Part shown: one piece after another, positions 11,593 through 21,236 of the stretch
How positions within the stretch are numbered: the stretch's first letter is position 1
Layout: every line of letters begins with the position of its first letter
From: Lysobacteraceae bacterium
GTDB taxonomy: Bacteria > Pseudomonadota > Gammaproteobacteria > Xanthomonadales > Rhodanobacteraceae
Direction of reading: 5' to 3'
Assembly: GCA_004143945.1 (NCBI GenBank)
Contig: SEHB01000002.1
Span: forward strand, 372,001-436,000
Length of the DNA stretch: 64,000 bases
The notes under the pieces: model-generated
Databases searched by the model: none
Told to the model about the DNA's origin: nothing
The model's input: the letters and a program-made list of their open reading frames with translations, nothing else
Made by a program: the position numbers and the translations under genes

Positions 11593-13821
11593 ATGCGTCC
11601 GTTCCTGTTCGCCGCGCTCGCGGCATCGAGTTCCTTCGTGCACGCCGAGCGGCTGACGATCGAGCGGATCTTCGCCGATCCCGACCTCAACGGAGCGAGT
11701 CCACGCGCGCTGAAGATCGCGCCGGACGGCCAGCGCGTGACGTTCCTGCGCGGGCGCGAGGACGACCAGAACCAGCTCGACCTCTGGGAATACGACATCG
11801 CCGCCGGCGCCGCGAAACGGCTCGTCGATTCGGCCGCGCTCGGCGAACGACGCGAGCTGTCCGAAGCGGAGAAGGCGCGCCGCGAACGCGAGCGCATCGC
11901 GCAGCTCAAGGGCATCGTGTCGTACCGCTGGTCGCCCGATGCGCGCAAGCTGCTCTTCAGCGTCGACGAGCGGCTCTGGCTCTACGACCTCGCCGCGAAG
12001 AACGACGCCGAGCGGCTGCGCGCGCTGACGCCGAAGGGCTTCGAGGTCAATGACGCGAAGGTGTCGCCGCGCGGCGGATTCGTCTCGTTCGTGAGCCGCC
12101 AGAACCTCTACGTGATCGACCTCGAGCGCGGCCTCAACTACCAGCTCACGAAGGACGGCGGCGGCACCGTGCACAACGGCGAGGCCGAGTTCGTCGCGCA
12201 GGAGGAAATGGATCGCGCGACCGGCTACTGGTGGGCGCCCGACGATTCGGCGATCGCGTTCGAACGTTACGACGACGCGAAGGTCGACGAAGTCGAACGC
12301 ACCGAAGTCCACGCGGATCGCAGCACGACGGTGCGCCAACGCTATCCGGCCGCGGGCCGGCCGAATGTCGCGGTGCGCCTCGGCCTCGTCGCGCCGCGCA
12401 GCAAGCAGGTGCGCTGGATCGACCTCGGCAAGGACCCGGACATCTACCTCGCGCGCGTGGACTGGTTGCCCGACGGGCGGCGCCTGTCGTTCCAGCGCCA
12501 GTCGCGCGACCAGCGCCGGCTCGAGCTCGTGCTCGTGGACGCGAAGACCCTCGCGCAGCGCACGCTGCTCGAGGAAGCGAGCGCGACCTGGATCAACCTG
12601 CACGACGACCTGCGCTTCCTCGCGCGCGCGGACGCATTCGTCTGGGCGAGCGAACGCGACGGCTACAGGCACCTGTACCTCCATGGCCTCGACGGGCGGC
12701 TGCGCCATGCGTTGACGAAGGGCGAATGGGACGTGGACAAGCTGCTCGCGCTCGACGAGCCGAACGGCCGCGTGTACTTCGCGGCGAACCGCGTCGATCC
12801 GCTGCAACGACAGGTGCATGCGGCGCGGCTCGATGGCGCCGATGCCGCGAAGCCAGCACGCATCAGCGAGGGCGACGGCTGGCACGAGGCGGTGTTCGGC
12901 GACAGCGCGACCGCCTACGTCGACACCTGGTCCGATCCGTCGACGCCGCCGCAGGTGTCGCTGCGCAAGACCGACGGCAGCCTCGTCGCCTGGATCGAGC
13001 GCAACGCACTCGATGACACGCATCCGTATGCAGCATTCCGCGACGCATTCATCGCGCCGGAGTTCGGCACGCTCGCGGGCGCGGACGGAGTGCCATTGCA
13101 CTACCGCATCTACAGGCCCGCGGGTTTCGATTCGTCACGCCGCCATCCGGTGTTCATGACCTACTACGGCGGACCCGGCAAGCAGTACGTCACGCGCGCC
13201 TGGGGCGCCCACGTCGAGCAGTACATGGCGCAGCAGGGCTATGTCGTGTTCGCGCTCGACAACCGCGGCACGCCGCGGCGCGGGCGCGCATTTTCCGATG
13301 CGATCCATCGCGAGCTCGGCACCGTCGAAGTCGAGGACCAGATGGCGGGCCGCGCGTGGCTCGCGTCGCAGCCGTGGGTCGACCCCGCGCGGATCGGGAT
13401 CTTCGGCTGGAGCTACGGCGGCTACCAGACGCTGATGCTGCTCGCGAAGCACCCCGAGGCGTTCGCGGCCGGCGTCGCGGTCGCGCCGGTGACCGACTGG
13501 ACGCTCTACGACACCCACTACACCGAGCGCTTCCTCGGTACGCCGCAACAGAATCCGGAAGGCTACGCGCGCTCGGGCGTGCTGCACTGGATCGAGGGGA
13601 TTCCATCGGACACGCTGCTGCTCGTGCACGGCATGGCCGACGACAACGTGCTGTTCGCGAATTCGACCAAACTCATGGCCGCGCTGCAGCAGCGCGGCGT
13701 GCAGTTCGAACTCATGACCTACCCCGGCGGCAAGCACGGCCTGTCGACGCCCGCGATGAAGACGCACGTTCACACGCTGATCGCCGACTTCTTCCGCCGC
13801 AAGCTGCAGGCGGGCCAGTAG
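11593..13821 (+). CDS. Exported dipeptidyl-peptidase IV-type serine peptidase (S9)
   Basis: 742 residues. A signal peptide (about 1-18, ending VHA) sends it to the periplasm. An eight-bladed propeller N-terminal half carries the double-Glu substrate motif (EFVAQEEMDRATGYWWAPD). The C-terminal alpha/beta-hydrolase has nucleophile S607 in GWSYGGY, D683 in HGMADDNV and H715 in GGKHGL. The double Glu plus GWSYGGY are typical of DPP-IV, which cleaves X-Pro dipeptides from peptide N-termini. Start ATG 11593 has CGGAG upstream. Single gene, convergent with the pirin gene 61 bases away. Confidence 0.92.
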   Translation: MRPFLFAALAASSSFVHAERLTIERIFADPDLNGASPRALKIAPDGQRVTFLRGREDDQNQLDLWEYDIAAGAAKRLVDSAALGERRELSEAEKARRERERIAQLKGIVSYRWSPDARKLLFSVDERLWLYDLAAKNDAERLRALTPKGFEVNDAKVSPRGGFVSFVSRQNLYVIDLERGLNYQLTKDGGGTVHNGEAEFVAQEEMDRATGYWWAPDDSAIAFERYDDAKVDEVERTEVHADRSTTVRQRYPAAGRPNVAVRLGLVAPRSKQVRWIDLGKDPDIYLARVDWLPDGRRLSFQRQSRDQRRLELVLVDAKTLAQRTLLEEASATWINLHDDLRFLARADAFVWASERDGYRHLYLHGLDGRLRHALTKGEWDVDKLLALDEPNGRVYFAANRVDPLQRQVHAARLDGADAAKPARISEGDGWHEAVFGDSATAYVDTWSDPSTPPQVSLRKTDGSLVAWIERNALDDTHPYAAFRDAFIAPEFGTLAGADGVPLHYRIYRPAGFDSSRRHPVFMTYYGGPGKQYVTRAWGAHVEQYMAQQGYVVFALDNRGTPRRGRAFSDAIHRELGTVEVEDQMAGRAWLASQPWVDPARIGIFGWSYGGYQTLMLLAKHPEAFAAGVAVAPVTDWTLYDTHYTERFLGTPQQNPEGYARSGVLHWIEGIPSDTLLLVHGMADDNVLFANSTKLMAALQQRGVQFELMTYPGGKHGLSTPAMKTHVHTLIADFFRRKLQAGQ

Positions 13822-13882
13822 CGCTCGCTGCGACGATCGCACGCCTTGCGCTTCGGCCTTGGCTTCCGCCCGCCCATGGCCA

Positions 13883-14743
13883 CTAGAACCGCCCCGCGCG
13901 GAAATCATCGATCGCTTCGACGATCTGCTGCTGCGTGTTCATGACGAACGGGCCGTACTTCGCGACGGGTTCATCGAGCGGCTTGCCCGCGACGAGGATC
14001 AGCCGCGCGGACGCGTCGGTCGCCGCCATGCGAACCGCGCCGCCGATTCGATCGAGCACCGCCAGCTCGCCACGCGCGATGCGACGCGTCGCGTCTTCCG
14101 GCCCGAGCGACGCATCGCCTTCGTAGACGTATGCGAATGCGCTGTGCATGTCCGGAAGCGGTACGTCGATGCGGGTACCGGCGTCGAGCGCGAGGTCGAG
14201 GTACGAGGGTTCGGTCGCGATCCCTCGCACCGCGCCATCGATGCCGGCGAACTGCCCCGCGATCACGCGTACCTTCACGCCGGCGGCCGGCGACACCTCG
14301 GGAATGCGCTCGGGCGCGATGTCCTGGTAGCGTGGCGCGACCATCTTGTCCTGCGCCGGCAGGTTGACCCACAGCTGGAAGCCCCACATGAGCCCGTCTT
14401 CCTGCTCGGGCATTTCCGAATGCACGATGCCGCGCCCGGCCGTCATCCACTGCACGCTGCCCGGCGTCAGCAGGCCGCTGTTGCCCTGATTGTCGTGGTG
14501 GCGCATGCGCCCTGCGAGCATGTAGGTCACGGTTTCGAATCCGCGGTGCGGATGCTCCGGAAAACCCGCGAGGTAGTCCCCGGCCTGGTCCGAGCGAAAT
14601 TCGTCGAGCATCAGGAACGGGTCGAGCATGTCGAGGTCGCGCTGGCCGATCACGCGCGTGAGCTTGACGCCCGCGCCGTCCGACGTCGGTTGGCCGCGCA
14701 CGACGCGTGCGACTCGGCGGCTGGCGTGCTGGGTCGGGTTCAT
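13883..14743 (-). CDS. Pirin family protein
   Basis: 286-residue bicupin of the pirin family. The N-terminal cupin contains LDPFLMLDEF, the metal-site motif FPEHPHRGFETVTYML and HHDNQGNSG, followed by PGSVQWMTAGRGIVHSE, all diagnostic. Bacterial pirins can be iron proteins with quercetinase or regulatory activity; which applies here cannot be told. ATG 14743 has an excellent GAGGAGAT ribosome-binding site, so the 31 codons upstream are excluded. The UPF0149 gene starts its own leftward unit 123 bases upstream. Confidence 0.93.
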   Translation of the reverse strand: MNPTQHASRRVARVVRGQPTSDGAGVKLTRVIGQRDLDMLDPFLMLDEFRSDQAGDYLAGFPEHPHRGFETVTYMLAGRMRHHDNQGNSGLLTPGSVQWMTAGRGIVHSEMPEQEDGLMWGFQLWVNLPAQDKMVAPRYQDIAPERIPEVSPAAGVKVRVIAGQFAGIDGAVRGIATEPSYLDLALDAGTRIDVPLPDMHSAFAYVYEGDASLGPEDATRRIARGELAVLDRIGGAVRMAATDASARLILVAGKPLDEPVAKYGPFVMNTQQQIVEAIDDFRAGRF

Positions 14744-14866
14744 CGGGATCTCCTCATCGAAGACCGACGATCTGGGTGCGCGCTGCCAGGCGGCAAGGCA
14801 CCATCCGCGAACACACCGATGCGCCGGATCGAACAATCGCGCGAGGCGCCCGCGGTCCGTTGATCC

Positions 14867-15517
14867 TCAATGCACCCAGCGCCCGCCACGCCGACGCGGC
14901 ACTTCGGTCGCGCCGGTCGCGACCTGCTCGTCCGGGCTCGGCGGATGGCTGCGCCAGTAGTCGGCGACCGCGCCGACCGCGCCCGGGATCTGCGCGAGGC
15001 ATTCGTCGTAACCCTCGTCGCCGAGCGGAGCGAACTCCGCATCGCTCTCGAACACGCCGTCGTCGATCGCGAGCGCGATGATCGGTGACAGCAGTTCCAT
15101 CAGTTCCGAATCCTGCCCGAGCCGCGATTCCCACGACGGCGCACGCAGGTCGATGCCACGCGAAAAACCCTCGCACCAGCCGCGCGCGGTGAACGCGGGC
15201 GGCTCGTCATCGCCGACGTCGAGTTCGCCGAGGATCGGCTCGTAGGTCCCGGTCTCGACCTCGGGCGCGATCGCGTCGTTGAGCTGCGCGAGCAGGGTCA
15301 GCACGCGCTCGCCCTGGCCCTCGTCGAGGAACGGTTCGTGCAGGATCTCGGGCAACCACTCGTCCGGCTTGGCGGGCGCGGGCCCGATCGCGAGCGCAGT
15401 CAGGAAACCGTGCACGCCATCGAGCAGCATGTCCTCCTCGCCCGCGTGCGCGCGCAGGAACTGGTCCAGTTCCTCGAGTTCGGTGTCGCTCGGTGCAGTC
15501 AGCCAGTCAGCAGCCAT
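14867..15517 (-). CDS. UPF0149/YecA family protein
   Basis: 216-residue acidic cytoplasmic protein of the YecA/YgfB (UPF0149) family, recognised from LEELDQFLRAHAGEEDMLLDGVHGFLTALAIGP and the later WCEGFSRGID and SPIIAL segments (quoted in parts). Function in the family is poorly defined. It ends RRRGGRWVH and lacks the usual C-terminal SEC-C zinc motif of YecA. The start overlaps the end of xthA by 11 bases, so translation is probably coupled to it. Confidence 0.85.
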   Translation of the reverse strand: MAADWLTAPSDTELEELDQFLRAHAGEEDMLLDGVHGFLTALAIGPAPAKPDEWLPEILHEPFLDEGQGERVLTLLAQLNDAIAPEVETGTYEPILGELDVGDDEPPAFTARGWCEGFSRGIDLRAPSWESRLGQDSELMELLSPIIALAIDDGVFESDAEFAPLGDEGYDECLAQIPGAVGAVADYWRSHPPSPDEQVATGATEVPRRRGGRWVH

Positions 15518-16298
15518 CGTCGATATCCAGGGTCACGGGAGCATGGTCGGACGCACGTTCCCAGGTGCGCGGCTCGCGTTCGATCGTCGCCGCGCGGCAT
15601 TGGTTCCGCAAGGCATCCGAGGCGAGCACGAGGTCGATGCGAAGCCCGAGGTCGCGCCGGAACGCCGCCTGCCGGTAGTCCCACCAGCTGTAGTGTCCCG
15701 CGTCTTCGTTGAACAGCCGGAAACTGTCGTGGAGGCCGAGCGCGAGCACGCGCGCGAGTGCCTCGCGCTCGGGCGTCGAGCAGAGGATCTGCTCGTGCCA
15801 CGCGAGCGGGTCGTGCACGTCGCGATCGTCGGGCGCGATGTTGAAGTCGCCGAGCACGACGAGGCGCGGATGCCGTTCGAGTTCGCGCGCGAGGTGCGCG
15901 GTCACGCGCGCGAGCCAGTCGAGCTTGTAGGCGAACTTCTCGCTGCCGACCGCCTGGCCGTTCACGACGTAGAGGTTCACCACGCGCAGCGCACGCGGCG
16001 AGCCCGGCTCGCCGACGGTCGCACTGAGCACGCGCCGTTGCGGGTCATCGAACCCGTCGACGCCGTGCACCACCTCGTGCAGCGGCCCGCGCGCGAGGAT
16101 CGCGACGCCGTTGTAGGTCTTTTGCCCCGAGAATGCGCATTCGTAGCCCGCTTCGCGCAAGGCAGCGGCCGGGAACTTCGCGTCCTCGAGCTTGGTTTCC
16201 TGCAATGCGAGCACGTCGGGGCGAGCGCTCGCGCACCACTGCAGCACGTGCGGCAGGCGCACGTTGAGGGAATTGACGTTCCAGGAGGCGATGCGCAT
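15507..16298 (-). CDS. xthA: Exodeoxyribonuclease III (AP endonuclease)
   Basis: Magnesium-dependent AP endonuclease/3' exonuclease of base-excision repair. The 263-residue product from ATG 16298 begins MRIASWNVNSLNVRLPHVL and has LQETKLED (metal-binding Glu), YVVNGQAVGSEKFAYK, the catalytic VVLGDFNIAP and the C-terminal ASDHAPV. These are all canonical XthA motifs at the usual size. The open frame extends 22 codons upstream, but without family similarity. It overlaps the UPF0149 gene downstream and diverges from ltaE across 128 bases. Confidence 0.95.
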   Translation of the reverse strand: MRIASWNVNSLNVRLPHVLQWCASARPDVLALQETKLEDAKFPAAALREAGYECAFSGQKTYNGVAILARGPLHEVVHGVDGFDDPQRRVLSATVGEPGSPRALRVVNLYVVNGQAVGSEKFAYKLDWLARVTAHLARELERHPRLVVLGDFNIAPDDRDVHDPLAWHEQILCSTPEREALARVLALGLHDSFRLFNEDAGHYSWWDYRQAAFRRDLGLRIDLVLASDALRNQCRAATIEREPRTWERASDHAPVTLDIDDGC

Positions 16299-16426
16299 CG
16301 TGGATGCAAGCGTAGCAGCACGCGGCGGCGATCGCGCCACCACGTGGGCGTGATCGCGCTTCACGCGGGACTGGCGCCGGTCGCCCGCCGCTCGCTACGC
16401 TGGAGCACCCGGACCCGCGATCCGCG

Positions 16427-17437
<1,011 letters not shown>

Positions 17438-17471
17438 CCGCCCGTTGGCGGCGCAATCGCGTTGGCTACCC

Positions 17472-17561
17472 GTAGGAGCGCCGCAGGCGCGATCGCCGAA
17501 GCATCGAAGCCGGGTGACGCGGCGAACAGCAATGGGACGGTCGGGGCTTTGCCGCTCCTGC
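17472..17561. repeat. REP-like doublet in inverted orientation
   Basis: GTAGGAGCGCCGCAGGCGCGATCG (first 20 bases and the rest at 17472-17495) folds as a GCGCC/GGCGC hairpin. A second, inverted copy (CGGTCGGGGCTTTGCCGCTCCTG in parts, 17538-17560) points the other way. Together they resemble a REPIN: two REP hairpins head to head between convergent genes. Similar single elements are at 36420 and 57391. They may terminate or protect the ltaE and opdA transcripts. Confidence 0.7.
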
Positions 17562-17594
17562 AGGTGAGCGGGCGCGGTCAAATCGCGCAGGCAC

Positions 17595-19640
17595 TCACGC
17601 CGCGAGGCCGTAGCTGCGCAACAGCGCATCGGGTTCCGGTGCGCGGCCGCGGAACTCGATGAAGGATTCGAGCGCGGGGCGCGAACTGCCGACGCCGAGG
17701 ATCGCGCGGCGATACGCCTCGCCGGTCGCGCGGTCGAATACGCCGGCTTCCTCGAAGCGCGCGAACGCGTCGGCCGACAGCACTTCGGCCCAGAGATAGC
17801 TGTAGTAGCCGGCGCCGTATCCACCCGCGAAGATGTGCGTGAACGCATGCGGGAAGCGCTGCCACGCAGGCGGCTTCAGTACCGACACCTCGTCGCGCAC
17901 CTCGTCGAGGATCTCGAGCGCGCGCGCACCGCGTGGCGGGTCGTACTCGCGGTGCAGGCGGAAATCGAACAGCCCGAACTCGAGCTGGCGCACGAGGAAC
18001 AGCCCCGCATGGAAATGCCGCGCGGCCTGCATGCGCGCGAACAGCGCGTCGGGCAACCTGTCCCCGGTCTGCCAGTGGCGCGCGAACAGGTCGAGCGCCT
18101 CGCGCTGCCAGCCGAAGTTCTCCATCAACTGGCTCGGCAGCTCGACCGCATCCCATTCGACGCCGTTGATGCCGGCGACGCCCGGAAGGTCGACTTCGGT
18201 CAGCAGGTGGTGCAGGCCGTGGCCGAACTCGTGGAACATCGTGAGCACGTCGTCGTGGGTCAGCAGGGACGGCGTGGTCGCGGTCGGCGGCGCGAAGTTG
18301 CAGGTCAGGAACGCCACCGGGTGTTGCACGTCGTCGCCGCGGCGGAATCGGTTCACGCAGACATCCATCCAGGCGCCGCCACGCTTGCCCGCGCGTGCGT
18401 AGAGGTCGAGGTAGGTGCCCGCGAACACGCGGCCCGAGGCATCGACGAGGTCGTAGTAGCGCACGTCGGGGTGCCAGGCCTCGACATCTTCGCGCTGGCG
18501 CAGCGATACGGCGAACACGCGCTCGGTGATCGCGAACAGGCCTTCGAGCACGCGGTCGAGCGCGAAATACGGCTTGAGCTCTTCCTCGTTCAACGCGTAC
18601 GTGCGCTCGCGCAGCTTCTCGGCCGCGTAGGCGACGTCCCAGGGCTCGAGCTCCGCGATGCCGAACGCCTCCGACGCGAACAGGCGCAGCTCCGCGAGTT
18701 CGCGTTCGGCCACCGGTCGCGCGCGTGCTGCGAGGTCGCGCAGGAACGCGAACACCGCATCAGCCGAAGGCGCCATCTTGGTCGCGAGCGATTCCTCGGC
18801 CGCGTCGGCGAAGCCGAGCAGGCATGCGGCCTCGTGGCGCAGCGCGAGGATGCGTTCGATGCGCGCGGAGTTGTCGAACGCTCCCGCATTCGGCCCCTGG
18901 TCCGACGCGCGCGTCTGGTACGCCCCGTAGACCCGCGCGCGCAACGCGCGGTCGTCGGCATAGGTCAGCACCGCCTGCACGCTCGGCTGCTTCAAGGTCA
19001 CGAGCCAGCCGTCCTCGGCCTTCTCTGCGGCATAGGCGCGCAGCACCGCGAGGCCCGACTCCGGGATGCCCGCGAGTGCGGAGGCGTCCGCGATCGACTC
19101 GCTCCATGCATCGGTCGCATCGAGCACGGCTTCCTCGAAGCCGGTCGCGAGCTTCGCGAGTTCGTTCGCGATCTCGCGAAAGCGCGAGCGCGCAGGCTCC
19201 TCGAGCGCGACGCCCGACAGGCGGAAATCGCGCAACGCGTGCTCGACCAGCGTGCGCGCCGCGCGCGGCAGTGCCGACCCGTCGATGCCGTCGGACACCG
19301 CCTTGACCGCCGCATACAGCGCGCGGTTCTGGCCGAGCTCGCTCGCGTGCTCGACGATCTTTTCCTGCGCGATCGCGTACGCCTTGCGCAGCTCGTCCGA
19401 ATCGGCGACGCCATGCAGGTGCGAGACCGGCGCCCACACGCGGTTGAGGCGATCCTCGAGTTCCTCGCCCGCGAGCATGACGCTGGCGAAATCGCGCGGC
19501 GCATCGGAAGCGAGCAAGGCGTCGATGCGCGCGCGGTAATCGGCGAGCACCGCATCGACCGCAGGCACGACATGTTCGGGGCGGATCGCGGCGAAGCGCG
19601 GCAGCGCGGCGGCATCGAGCAGGGGATTGGCGGCGGTCAT
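17595..19640 (-). CDS. prlC: Oligopeptidase A (M3 metallopeptidase)
   Basis: Cytoplasmic zinc oligopeptidase that degrades signal peptides and short peptides. From ATG 19640 the product is 681 residues (E. coli OpdA 680). The zinc motif HEFGH is at residues 470-474 in TMFHEFGHGLHHLLTEV, and the downstream ligand region is VEWDAVELPSQLMENF. The C-terminal GAGYYSYLWAEVLSADAF is also typical. ATG 19646 two codons upstream is an equally possible start; neither has a clear Shine-Dalgarno. It diverges from the carbonic-anhydrase-like gene. Confidence 0.94.
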   Translation of the reverse strand: MTAANPLLDAAALPRFAAIRPEHVVPAVDAVLADYRARIDALLASDAPRDFASVMLAGEELEDRLNRVWAPVSHLHGVADSDELRKAYAIAQEKIVEHASELGQNRALYAAVKAVSDGIDGSALPRAARTLVEHALRDFRLSGVALEEPARSRFREIANELAKLATGFEEAVLDATDAWSESIADASALAGIPESGLAVLRAYAAEKAEDGWLVTLKQPSVQAVLTYADDRALRARVYGAYQTRASDQGPNAGAFDNSARIERILALRHEAACLLGFADAAEESLATKMAPSADAVFAFLRDLAARARPVAERELAELRLFASEAFGIAELEPWDVAYAAEKLRERTYALNEEELKPYFALDRVLEGLFAITERVFAVSLRQREDVEAWHPDVRYYDLVDASGRVFAGTYLDLYARAGKRGGAWMDVCVNRFRRGDDVQHPVAFLTCNFAPPTATTPSLLTHDDVLTMFHEFGHGLHHLLTEVDLPGVAGINGVEWDAVELPSQLMENFGWQREALDLFARHWQTGDRLPDALFARMQAARHFHAGLFLVRQLEFGLFDFRLHREYDPPRGARALEILDEVRDEVSVLKPPAWQRFPHAFTHIFAGGYGAGYYSYLWAEVLSADAFARFEEAGVFDRATGEAYRRAILGVGSSRPALESFIEFRGRAPEPDALLRSYGLAA

Positions 19641-19744
19641 CGGCATCGGGAGTCGGACGGGACGTGACAACGTGGCGTGCGAGCGCGCCGAAATCAAGCA
19701 GGCGGATGCTAGGCTTGCGCGCTCCCGTCACCGCGGTACGCGCC

Positions 19745-20278
19745 ATGAACATTCGACCCTACCAGGGCATCCTGCCGCGCCTGGGCGCGAACGCCTATGT
19801 CGACCCGGGCGCGCACCTGATCGGCGACGTGGAACTCGGCGATGACGCCTCGCTCTGGCCCTGCGCGGTCGCGCGAGGCGACGTGCACTGGATCCGGATC
19901 GGCGCGCGCACGAATGTCCAGGACGGCGCGGTACTGCACGTGACCCACGACGGCGAGTACACCCCGGGTGGCTTCCCGCTGACGATCGGCGCCGACGTCA
20001 CGATCGGCCACGCCGCGGTCGTGCATGCGTGCACCATCGGCGACGCCTGCCTCATCGGCATGCATGCGACCGTGCTCGATGGCGTCGTGGTCGAACGCCA
20101 CGCGATGATCGGCGCAGGCGCGGTGGTGACGCCGGGCAAGCGCGTCGGCGAAGGCGAACTCTGGCTCGGCAATCCCGCACGCCGCGTGCGCATGCTCTCG
20201 GACGAGGAGATCGAGCGCCTCTACTACTCTGCGCGCCACTACGTGAAACTCAAGAACCGCTACCTCGGCATCGCATGA
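19745..20278 (+). CDS. Gamma-carbonic-anhydrase-like hexapeptide protein (YrdA family)
   Basis: 177-residue left-handed beta-helix protein of the gamma-class carbonic anhydrase/YrdA family. Metal-ligand histidines are visible in the hexapeptide repeats (VLHVTHDG, TIGHAAVVHACTIGD). The rungs GDVELGDDASLWPCAVARGD and LIGMHATVLDGVVV are also seen, ending in a helix (EIERLYYSARHYVKLKNRYL). Homologues include true gamma-CAs and proteins with unproven activity, so only the fold and metal site are claimed. Start ATG 19745, after an open but non-homologous upstream stretch. Confidence 0.9.
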   Translation: MNIRPYQGILPRLGANAYVDPGAHLIGDVELGDDASLWPCAVARGDVHWIRIGARTNVQDGAVLHVTHDGEYTPGGFPLTIGADVTIGHAAVVHACTIGDACLIGMHATVLDGVVVERHAMIGAGAVVTPGKRVGEGELWLGNPARRVRMLSDEEIERLYYSARHYVKLKNRYLGIA

Positions 20279-20303
20279 GGCCGCCGGGTCTTGCGCCCGT
20301 CGA

Positions 20304-20345
20304 TGAAAGACTGAAACACGCAGCACACGAAGCGTGTGCGGCGAT
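20304..20345. repeat. Partial copy of dispersed GAAACAC repeat
   Basis: AGACTGAAACAC followed by GCAGCACACGAAGCGTGTGC matches the left end of the larger element at 29086-29320 (AGACTGAAACACCAGGCACAA) and itself holds a CACAC/GTGTG hairpin. It sits between the convergent carbonic-anhydrase-like gene and the last gene of the fimbrial-like operon. The rest of the 20279-20423 gap shows nothing recognisable. Confidence 0.5.
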
Positions 20346-20423
20346 GGTTCCCCTGTCCATCACCCGCGCCGCTGCAATGCGTCGGGTCTCGTCGGTCTGC
20401 GTGGTTCGATCTTTTCGCGCTTG

Positions 20424-21236
20424 CTATCGCGGTGCGTCCTCGAAGCCATCCGCGAACACGCGATCAGTGACGCCATGCGGCGGAAAACGCGGGTCGAACA
20501 GGCAGACGCTGCGAGCGGGTTGCAGCACGCGGCTGCCATTGCAGGCGTGCACGGCCGCGGAGGACGCCGCGGCGTCCTGCGCACCGATCGATGCACCGAG
20601 GCCGCCGTCCCCGGTCGCGGGGTACTGCAGCGCGATCTCGAAACTCGCGTGGTAGAGCACGACCTGGAACGCGAGTCCGTCGTCGTGGCCAACGCGCGTC
20701 CAGCCGCTCCAGTCGAACACGCTGCAGCCCTCGTCCACCCCCGATGCCGCGGGTCGCGGGCAACTCGCGAAATGCACGCTGCGCAGCGCGCCGCCGCTGC
20801 CGGCCGCGAGGTCGTCATGCCAGGCGAGGATGCGCGAAGTGGCTGCGCCGACATGGTCGGGCGCAGCGGGCAACGGGCAGTCGTTGCTGAAATCGCCGCC
20901 ATCGTCATCGTGCGGCCCGCTCGCCGCCGCGAGGTAGCCGTTCGTCGACATCGCCAGTTCCAGCGTCGCGACGCCGTAGAGTTCGAACGGCTCGGCCAGC
21001 AGCACGAACGCGTGGCCGTCGTCCGCAGCCGAGCTCGCGCCGTCGGCGGCGACGGGCAGCAACGGTGCCGAGCCCGACACGTCGATCGGCGCGAACGCGC
21101 AGGTCGCCGGCTCGTCCGAAACGAGATAGCCCCAGGCATCGGACGCATTCGCCACGCGCTGCGCGGATGCGGACTGGAACGGCAGCATGCACGCGCAGGC
21201 CAGCGCCGCGAGTCGGAACGTCCTCATCGCGCGCAT
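20424..21236 (-). CDS. Exported protein with C-terminal F-A-D-G-F-E tail
   Basis: 270-residue secreted protein of unknown function, last gene of the six-gene fimbrial-like operon. A signal peptide (MRTFRLAALACACMLPFQSASA, in two parts) precedes a body with six cysteines. The pattern around VATLELAMSTNGYLAA, RILAWHDDL and FDWSGWTRVGHDDGLAFQVV resembles beta-sandwich/NIDO-like surface modules; I could not name the family. It ends DRVFADGFEDAPR, a tail shared with two other exported proteins here. ATG 21236 overlaps the preceding TGA (TGATG), so translation is coupled; GTG 21239 and ATG 21224-21227 are alternative starts. An accessory surface role is inferred from context only. Confidence 0.75.
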   Translation of the reverse strand: MRAMRTFRLAALACACMLPFQSASAQRVANASDAWGYLVSDEPATCAFAPIDVSGSAPLLPVAADGASSAADDGHAFVLLAEPFELYGVATLELAMSTNGYLAAASGPHDDDGGDFSNDCPLPAAPDHVGAATSRILAWHDDLAAGSGGALRSVHFASCPRPAASGVDEGCSVFDWSGWTRVGHDDGLAFQVVLYHASFEIALQYPATGDGGLGASIGAQDAAASSAAVHACNGSRVLQPARSVCLFDPRFPPHGVTDRVFADGFEDAPR